Below, piece after piece: positions 6,022 through 10,200 of a DNA stretch of 10,200 bases. The DNA is taken from assembly GCA_934462775.1 (NCBI GenBank), contig CAKSIR010000088.1, positions 1-10,200 of the forward strand, in the 5' to 3' direction. Source of the stretch: an uncultured Ruminiclostridium sp. (GTDB lineage Bacteria > Bacillota > Clostridia > Oscillospirales > Ruminococcaceae). Position 1 is the stretch's first letter. Every line of letters starts with the position of its first letter. Below the pieces are notes generated by a model, which was not told where the DNA came from, searched no databases, and saw only the letters and a program-made list of their open reading frames with translations. The position numbers were made by a program, and so were the translations under genes.

Positions 6022-7410
6022 TTACTTTTTCTTGAACGGATTTTTGAACCGCTGCCTTTTCTTCAGCTTTGCCTCTTCCTCCGCTCTGCGCTTCTCTTCG
6101 CGCTGCTTTTCGTGAAGCTCGTGCATCGTCTGTATTTCGCCTGTTTCCGCGTCGATAAACGCTACCTTGCGGTAAACGTTGGAATCGCTTGGCAGCCCCT
6201 TCTTTTCAAGGCGCTTTGTAATCTTGCCCTTGCAGAAAGAGTAGATTACCGCAAACAGCGGAATACCGATAATGAGTCCCACAAAGCCGAAAATGCTCTG
6301 TCCGAGCAGGATTGCGAAAATTACCCAGAAGCTTGAAAGTCCCGTGCTGTCGCCGAGGATTTTCGGGCTGATAACGTTGCCGTCCAGCTGCTGAATTACG
6401 ACTACCATAATAATGAAATACAGGCACGCCAGCGGGTTTTCCATCAGTATCAGCAGCGCGCTCGGCACAGCGCCGATAATCGGGCCGAAATAAGGGATAA
6501 TGTTGAACACGCCCATAAGCACCGAAACCAGCATTGCATACGGCATATTGAAAATCGTCATCAGTATGAAAAACAGCACGCCCACAATAAAGGAATCAAT
6601 CAGCTTACCAGTGAAAAAGCCGCCGAACTTGATGTTGATTTCCCGCATATTGCGGAGGATTGCGTTAGTGGTTTTCGGCTTCAGAAACGCATAAAGCACC
6701 TTTTTAATCTGCGCAGCGAACAGCTCCTTGTGGTACAGGAAGTAAATGCTGATGATAAATCCGAGAATAACGTTTAAGAACACGCTTATAACGCTCATAA
6801 TTCCCGACGAGAGAGTGCCTACAATGTCGGTCATCTGCGGCAGGATAGAAGTTTTCAGCCAATCCATGATGTATGTGGAAATGTTGTTGAAAAACTCCGA
6901 AACAGCCGCGCTTATATCGGGATAATCCTCCAGCAGATTGGTTAGCCATGCGTTGGATTCGCTGATATAGTTAGGCATATTGTTTATAAGGGTCTGCACC
7001 GTTTCAAACAGCTGCGGAATTACCGCAAAGAACAGTCCCACAAACAGAATAACCGCAAACAGCATGGTCGCCACAACGCTGAGAGCGCGGCAGGCCTTCT
7101 TTATGCTCAGCATATTGTCCTCGGGAACAGCGGCAGGGTTTGACTTAAACAGCCTTTCCTTCTTCTTTTTGTCAATGAAGAACGCTATTTTGCGGAAACA
7201 GCTTTTCTCAAAAAACGTTGCGATAGGCGAAAGCACATAGGCTATCACAAAGCCCATTACAAGCGGCATGAGCATATTCCAGACCGCTCCGATTGCGCTT
7301 GCTACCGATTCATAGTTAAGCAGCGCAACAAGGAAAACCGTGCCTGCCACGATAACGGCAAATGCAGTGATTCCCCAGTGCAGATATTTCTTATCCCATT
7401 TAAAGTTCAT
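6022..7410 (-). CDS. AI-2E family transporter (multi-pass membrane protein)
   Basis: A 462-aa integral membrane protein of the AI-2E/UPF0118 family. Two N-terminal hydrophobic segments (about 13-32 and 40-62) are followed by a basic loop, a third segment (about 110-133), a soluble amphipathic region (about 135-195) and a cluster of C-terminal helices. The family signatures are GVFNIIPYFGPIIGAVPSALL (about 300-320) and QQLDGNVISPKILG (about 340-353). A charged Lys/Arg/Glu tail (about 430-462), probably cytoplasmic, ends the protein. Members are reported as exporters of autoinducer-2 or as Na+/H+ antiporters, and most are uncharacterised, so no substrate is assigned. I place the start at 7410 because AAAGGA (7424-7419) is 8 nt from that ATG but only 2 nt from the ATG two codons upstream at 7416. 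It is transcribed alone, between a consensus promoter and a strong terminator. Confidence 0.9.
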   Translation of the reverse strand: MNFKWDKKYLHWGITAFAVIVAGTVFLVALLNYESVASAIGAVWNMLMPLVMGFVIAYVLSPIATFFEKSCFRKIAFFIDKKKKERLFKSNPAAVPEDNMLSIKKACRALSVVATMLFAVILFVGLFFAVIPQLFETVQTLINNMPNYISESNAWLTNLLEDYPDISAAVSEFFNNISTYIMDWLKTSILPQMTDIVGTLSSGIMSVISVFLNVILGFIISIYFLYHKELFAAQIKKVLYAFLKPKTTNAILRNMREINIKFGGFFTGKLIDSFIVGVLFFILMTIFNMPYAMLVSVLMGVFNIIPYFGPIIGAVPSALLILMENPLACLYFIIMVVVIQQLDGNVISPKILGDSTGLSSFWVIFAILLGQSIFGFVGLIIGIPLFAVIYSFCKGKITKRLEKKGLPSDSNVYRKVAFIDAETGEIQTMHELHEKQREEKRRAEEEAKLKKRQRFKNPFKKK

Positions 7411-7462
7411 AGGCATTTTCCTTTATTCTGTATATTTTGCATATTATTCAAGGATTTTCTTA

Positions 7463-7491
7463 ATTATATAACTTTTTCTTAACAGTGTCAA
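7463..7491 (-). promoter_or_regulatory. Exact-consensus sigma-A promoter of the AI-2E-family gene
   Basis: TTGACA (7491-7486), 17-nt spacer, TATAAT (7468-7463), matching the vegetative consensus at all twelve positions with ideal spacing, in AT-rich DNA. The start would lie near 7456, giving a leader of about 45 nt before the ATG at 7410. It lies between the terminator of the preceding gene and this gene. A promoter this close to consensus suggests strong constitutive transcription unless repressed. Confidence 0.88.
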
Positions 7492-7521
7492 CCGAAAATA
7501 ATTGCGCTTTTTATGAGATAA

Positions 7522-7551
7522 ACAGAAAAAGAACCGATTGCTCGATTCTTT
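7522..7551 (-). terminator. Rho-independent terminator of the XRE regulator gene
   Basis: On the minus strand AAAGAATCGA - GCAA - TCGGTTCTTT forms a 10-bp stem (7551-7528) with one G-U pair and a GNRA tetraloop, followed by further T and CTGTTT. It begins 11 nt after the stop codon at 7563-7565 and lies upstream of the AI-2E gene promoter, so the two genes are separate transcription units. Confidence 0.85.
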
Positions 7552-7562
7552 CCGGTGTGTCT

Positions 7563-8414
7563 TTATTCATCTTCATCGTCACTGTCGTTCGTGGAAAAGT
7601 TGTACTCAATCTCCTTCTTTTCCTTGCGGTGACGTTTTATTTCATGACCTATCCAGTGATAAATCGGAATAGTCAGAAACACAACCCATGTCGGGTGCCA
7701 AATACCTGCCAAAAAGCCGACGCAAAGGAATACAAGAACCGCCAATATCGAATACGGGAACTTGTTTATGTTGCGCTTCTGGATTGCTTCAACAAGACCG
7801 TAAAACAGCGGTATTGTCAGAAATATAAGCCAGCCCGGGTGCCACAGATTTGCGAAAAAGCCCATTCCCAAATACCCTAAAACGCAGATTATCAGGTACG
7901 GAAAGCTGCTCCAGATACTGCGGTGCTTATGCTCCTTTTTCCACTTTTCGTCTACGCGCTCGCCGTTGACATAAACTCCCTGTCTGCTTACGTCAACGTT
8001 ATCGTTGTCGCCGCTTGATTTTACATGAATTCCGTCAAGTCCGATATGAACCGAGTCCTCGCCGTCCTCAACGTGTATTCCGTCAAATCCGATGTGGACG
8101 TACTCGTTCTTTTTGCCCTCCTCAGCCTCGGCAGCCTGTTCCTCCGCCGCTGAATCAAAACCGCTGGCTTCGGGCTGTTCCTCTGCCGTTTCTTCGGGCG
8201 TCGGGATTTCGTCCTCGGTTCTCAGCAGGTCGTCAAGGGATACGTTATAAAGCCGCGCCAGCATAATAAGATTGTCTGTATCGGGGGACGCCTCGCTGCG
8301 CTCCCACTTGGAAACTGCCTGTCTGCTTACGCCGATTTTCTCCGCAAGCTGTTCCTGCGATAAGCCGTTTTTCTTTCTGAATTCAACTAATCTGTTCGCT
8401 ATCTCAATGTTCAT
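7563..8414 (-). CDS. Membrane-anchored XRE-family regulator with duplicated WHP module
   Basis: A 283-aa protein in four parts. Residues 5-64 are a Cro/CI-type helix-turn-helix (LSQEQLAEKIGVSRQAVSKWERSE region). Residues 66-103 are an acidic, Ala/Glu-rich linker. Residues 105-151 hold three short repeats of the form V-H-I-G-x-D-G-I-H-V, the third degenerate (VDVSRQGVYV), probably beta strands. Residues 171-262 hold four predicted membrane segments as two copies of one module, each starting FPY (171 and 219), containing WHPxW (191 and 239), continuing FLTIP and ending in a basic stretch. The tail is acidic (NDSDDEDE). The HTH should sit at the inner membrane face. Similar HTH-plus-membrane proteins occur in gut Clostridia; none that I can name has a proven signal. 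A G-rich ribosome binding site (GGGGGA) precedes the ATG. It is probably autoregulated through GTTGCG sites upstream. Confidence 0.88.
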   Translation of the reverse strand: MNIEIANRLVEFRKKNGLSQEQLAEKIGVSRQAVSKWERSEASPDTDNLIMLARLYNVSLDDLLRTEDEIPTPEETAEEQPEASGFDSAAEEQAAEAEEGKKNEYVHIGFDGIHVEDGEDSVHIGLDGIHVKSSGDNDNVDVSRQGVYVNGERVDEKWKKEHKHRSIWSSFPYLIICVLGYLGMGFFANLWHPGWLIFLTIPLFYGLVEAIQKRNINKFPYSILAVLVFLCVGFLAGIWHPTWVVFLTIPIYHWIGHEIKRHRKEKKEIEYNFSTNDSDDEDE

Positions 8415-8492
8415 TTTCTGTCCCCCGTTGATTAAAAAGGTTTATATTTATTATGCTCACCAAATCGTTTTTTCGCTTTGGTTTCTGTGGTT

Positions 8493-8521
8493 ATTATAGC
8501 AAAATCAGACTCGGTTGCGCT
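8493..8521 (-). promoter_or_regulatory. Probable promoter of the XRE regulator gene
   Basis: A perfect TATAAT -10 (8498-8493) lies 79 nt before the ATG. The -35 at 17-nt spacing (8521-8516, AGCGCA) is poor and overlaps a GTTGCG half-site (8514-8519). A weak -35 under a repeated motif is typical of a regulated promoter. A dyad, ACCAAA-N12-TTTGGT (8459-8482), lies at the start of the inferred leader, with a T6 loop if two inner base pairs also form. Confidence 0.55.
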
Positions 8522-8561
8522 ATATATTTCGGCTTTCATTTTCGCAACTATCGGTTGCGAA
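8511..8561. promoter_or_regulatory. Candidate operator: GTTGCG palindrome plus half-site
   Basis: TTCGCAAC-N5-GTTGCGAA (8541-8561) is a perfect 8-bp inverted repeat. The 9-mer TCGGTTGCG in its right part (8551-8559) recurs exactly at 8511-8519, 40 bp away, about four helical turns on the same DNA face. No T run follows the palindrome on either strand, so it is not a terminator. Sites at and upstream of the -35 of an XRE regulator gene suggest binding by that regulator; this is inference. Confidence 0.55.
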
Positions 8562-8638
8562 CGGCTTTATAAAGGCATTTTTTAGTTGTCAGCGATTGAT
8601 TGCAGCGCAATTTCCCTATTGTTATTACCAAAAACCAA
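8562..8638. other. Intergenic DNA after the GH25 gene, no clear terminator
   Basis: This stretch follows the GH25 stop codon (8639-8641). It holds only weak dyads: ATTGC-AGC-GCAAT at 8599-8611 and an imperfect GGCTTT/AAAGGC pair at 8563-8576. I see no hairpin with a T run on the minus strand, so GH25 transcripts may run on into the XRE region or end by another route. Confidence 0.5.
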
Positions 8639-10033
8639 TCACAGCCTGTTCAGTCCGTTTTTACGGAAAATCGACGGGAAGTCGCGGTAGGAAATGTCAA
8701 GGTCAACATCTCCCGATATGCCGTTTACCCTGCCCGAATAGGAGTACTGCCACATATAAAACGCGCCGTCGTAGGACGGATAGGGTGCTATCTGCGCAAG
8801 CCATACCGCGTACTTATCCAGTATCCTCATGTCAAGGTTGTTTTCCATCCAGCTTTTGTATGAGTAGAACATCGGGTAATAGCCCTCGTCCATTACCACC
8901 TTGAAAAAGGCGTCAATCATTTTTGTAAGGGTTTCGCCCGGCAGTCCCGCCTGGAACTCCTCCTCCATGTCAAGGACAACGGGATATGTAATCTTGTAGC
9001 CGTCAAGCAGGCTGATGAAGAACCTCGCCTCGGCTTCCGCCTCCGCCACGGTTTCGGCATAGCTGTAAAAGTAAACCCCGACGTCAATTCCGCAGGCGGT
9101 CGCTTCGGTAACGTTCTTTACAAAGCAGTCGTCCGCTTTCATGGGACTGATGTTGGTGTTGCCGCGGCCTGCGCGGATTATTGCAAAGTCAATTCCCGAC
9201 GCAGCCACCTTTTCCCAGTCGATGTCGTTCTGCGCAAAGGAAACGTCGATTCCCCTGAGATGCGCGTCCGGCTCGTCCACAAGAGTGGCAACGGTCATTT
9301 TTGCATAGCTCACGGCGTCGCGGTTATCCTCAAGTGTTCCGCTGAGCGTTACCGCCGCTGTGCCGAATCGGTTGTAGTCGCTTTTGCGGCGCATTATCAC
9401 CTTTCCGCTGATTTTCAGCGTTCCCAGCTTTCCCACCGAAATGTAGCCGTAATTGTCAACAAATCCGCTGACAGTAACGGCGCTCATTCCCTGAAAATGC
9501 ACCTCGCCCCTTTCGGTAATGTTTATCTCGCCCGAAATGCGGGTTTCGCTGCTTTTCAAAAACGTCAGCCTGCCTTTGCAGAAGGTTCTGCTTGTGTTAA
9601 AAAAGCTGTTTTGGGAGGAGCTTTTAAAAATGCCCTGATTATAAATAGTCAGCCTGCCCTTCAGCTTAAGAATAGCGCTGACCGAGGAGCGGAACTCGCC
9701 GTAAACGTTCATTTCTCCCGTATCCGCAAGGGTGAACCTGCCCGAATTTATAACCAGTCCGCCTATGGCAATGTTGAAGCTGCCAAGGACGTTCACCGCG
9801 GTGTTCATAACGATTTTCAGCTCGCCGCCGCTTTTTACGGTGAGCTTTGCGTTTTCGGGGACGGTAAGCTCCCCGCTTATTTTAAGGGGCTGTGAAATGA
9901 TGTATGTATTGCCCGATAGCAGCGCCGTTTCGCCGTCCCATTCAATGGGGACGTTTTCGGCAGCGGAAGCAGGCAGCATAAAGAAAGCGATTGCAGCAGC
10001 CACTGCGAGAATTATTGACAAAAGCCTTTTCAT
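8639..10033 (-). CDS. Secreted GH25 muramidase with N-terminal beta-strand-repeat region
   Basis: A 464-aa exported protein. Residues 1-24 are a Sec signal peptide (MKR, hydrophobic core, cleavage expected after Ala-Ser-Ala24). Residues about 35-250 are repeated short beta-strand-like units with Gly at turns (SGELTVPENAKLTV, SGGELKIV, LGSFNIAIGGLVIN, KGRLTIYNQGIF, SGEINITERGEVHF, SGKVIM), resembling a right-handed beta-helix. Residues about 259-460 are a glycoside hydrolase family 25 lysozyme domain: RGIDVS with Asp263, FAIIRAGRG at 283-291, GVYFYSYAE at 319-327, the catalytic Asp-x-Glu pair in VVLDMEEE (Asp355, Glu357), MWQYS at 427-431 and VDLD at 443-446. GH25 enzymes cut MurNAc-GlcNAc bonds in peptidoglycan. 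The repeats may bind wall polymer or act as a spacer. There is no sortase motif or SLH domain, so it is either released or held by the repeats. AAAGGA lies 8 nt before the ATG. Confidence 0.93.
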   Translation of the reverse strand: MKRLLSIILAVAAAIAFFMLPASAAENVPIEWDGETALLSGNTYIISQPLKISGELTVPENAKLTVKSGGELKIVMNTAVNVLGSFNIAIGGLVINSGRFTLADTGEMNVYGEFRSSVSAILKLKGRLTIYNQGIFKSSSQNSFFNTSRTFCKGRLTFLKSSETRISGEINITERGEVHFQGMSAVTVSGFVDNYGYISVGKLGTLKISGKVIMRRKSDYNRFGTAAVTLSGTLEDNRDAVSYAKMTVATLVDEPDAHLRGIDVSFAQNDIDWEKVAASGIDFAIIRAGRGNTNISPMKADDCFVKNVTEATACGIDVGVYFYSYAETVAEAEAEARFFISLLDGYKITYPVVLDMEEEFQAGLPGETLTKMIDAFFKVVMDEGYYPMFYSYKSWMENNLDMRILDKYAVWLAQIAPYPSYDGAFYMWQYSYSGRVNGISGDVDLDISYRDFPSIFRKNGLNRL

Positions 10034-10072
10034 TTCACACGTCCTTTACATTTTATTGAAAAATCCTCTATT

Positions 10073-10101
10073 ATTTTCTCATATTTTGGGCAATTTGTCA
10101 A
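10073..10101 (-). promoter_or_regulatory. Probable promoter of the GH25 gene
   Basis: A perfect TTGACA -35 (10101-10096) with a 17-nt spacer leads to GAAAAT (10078-10073), matching the -10 consensus in four of six bases. The leader would be about 33 nt. An AATAAT hexamer exists 3 nt further downstream but at a 20-nt spacing, which is too long. Confidence 0.5.
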
Positions 10102-10116
10102 TAAAAAGTAAAGGAA

Positions 10117-10138
10117 AACCCACTGAAATCAGTGGGTT
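10117..10138 (-). terminator. Probable terminator of a gene beyond the window edge
   Basis: AACCCACTG - AAAT - CAGTGGGTT is a perfect 9-bp stem. On the minus strand TTCCTTTACTTTTT follows, T-rich but interrupted. It lies just upstream of the GH25 promoter, so it would end transcripts entering from above 10200. Confidence 0.6.
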
Positions 10139-10140
10139 CA

Positions 10141-10200
10141 GACTGTCGAAAAAGTCAAAATTAAAGTTTTCGTCCACCTTTTTCAAAAGGTGGTGGGTAC
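10141..10200. repeat. Hairpin-rich edge sequence, possible intergenic repeat
   Basis: CCACCTTT-TTCA-AAAGGTGG (10174-10193) is a perfect 8-bp stem. GACT/AGTC (10141-10156) and CGAAAA/TTTTCG (10147-10172) form weaker dyads beside it. There is no convincing coding frame in the part visible. The dense stem-loops next to the 10117-10138 hairpin suggest either an upstream gene's 3' end or a palindromic interspersed element cut by the window. Confidence 0.35.

Noticed and set aside
7411..7416. ATG at 7416 as the start of the AI-2E-family gene
   Set aside because: AAAGGA ends only 2 nt before it, too close for a ribosome binding site, whereas the ATG at 7410 has 8-nt spacing.
8541..8561. TTCGCAAC/GTTGCGAA hairpin as the terminator of the GH25 gene
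   Set aside because: No T run follows it on the minus strand, it lies 78 nt past the stop codon, and half of it recurs at 8511 by the promoter, which fits an operator better.
9260..9895. 211-codon open frame on the plus strand
   Set aside because: It is antisense to the repeat region of the GH25 gene, has no motif and shows no independent ribosome binding site or promoter of note.

Overview
The window looks like chromosomal DNA from an anaerobic Firmicute of class Clostridia, probably Ruminococcaceae/Oscillospiraceae. The main pointers are a single ORF joining IspH to ribosomal protein S1, the gene order FAD oxidoreductase - cmk - plsC - ispH/rpsA, AGGAGG-type ribosome binding sites, and short hairpin-plus-T terminators. 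The family-level placement is inference from gene order and style. All nine protein genes lie on the minus strand, so transcription runs from high to low coordinates. No tRNA, rRNA, CRISPR array, transposase or phage gene was seen.

Layout in order of transcription. (1) 10200-10034: the end of an upstream unit, with hairpins, then a promoter region. (2) 10033-8639: a secreted GH25 muramidase carrying a long beta-strand-repeat region before the catalytic domain. (3) 8638-8415: a regulatory intergenic region with GTTGCG half-sites and a promoter. (4) 8414-7563: a membrane-anchored XRE-type regulator with two copies of a WHP-containing membrane module, followed by a good terminator. (5) 7523-7417: an exact-consensus sigma-A promoter, then an AI-2E-family multi-pass membrane protein (7410-6022) and a strong bidirectional terminator. 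(6) 6021-5756: intergenic DNA with a candidate operator palindrome. (7) 5755-47: a tightly packed six-gene cluster: RpiR-type regulator, 63-aa membrane protein, BaiN/HI0933-type flavoprotein, cytidylate kinase, PlsC-type acyltransferase and the IspH-S1 fusion, closed by a terminator at 13-35.

The six-gene cluster joins housekeeping functions: CMP recycling (Cmk), phospholipid synthesis (PlsC), the last step of the DXP isoprenoid pathway (IspH) and mRNA binding at the ribosome (S1). Genes overlap by one base (TAATG, TGATG) or eight bases, or sit 3-79 nt apart, which implies co-transcription and probable translational coupling. The RpiR regulator heads the cluster and may control it.

Most of the content is ordinary core genome. 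The observation I rate highest is inside the ispH/rpsA ORF: a full AAAGGAGG Shine-Dalgarno sequence lies 11 nt before an in-frame ATG exactly at the IspH/S1 junction, and codon use changes sharply there. This suggests that S1 is also made as a separate 382-aa protein. Second come the XRE regulator's unusual architecture and the palindrome and direct repeat at its promoter.
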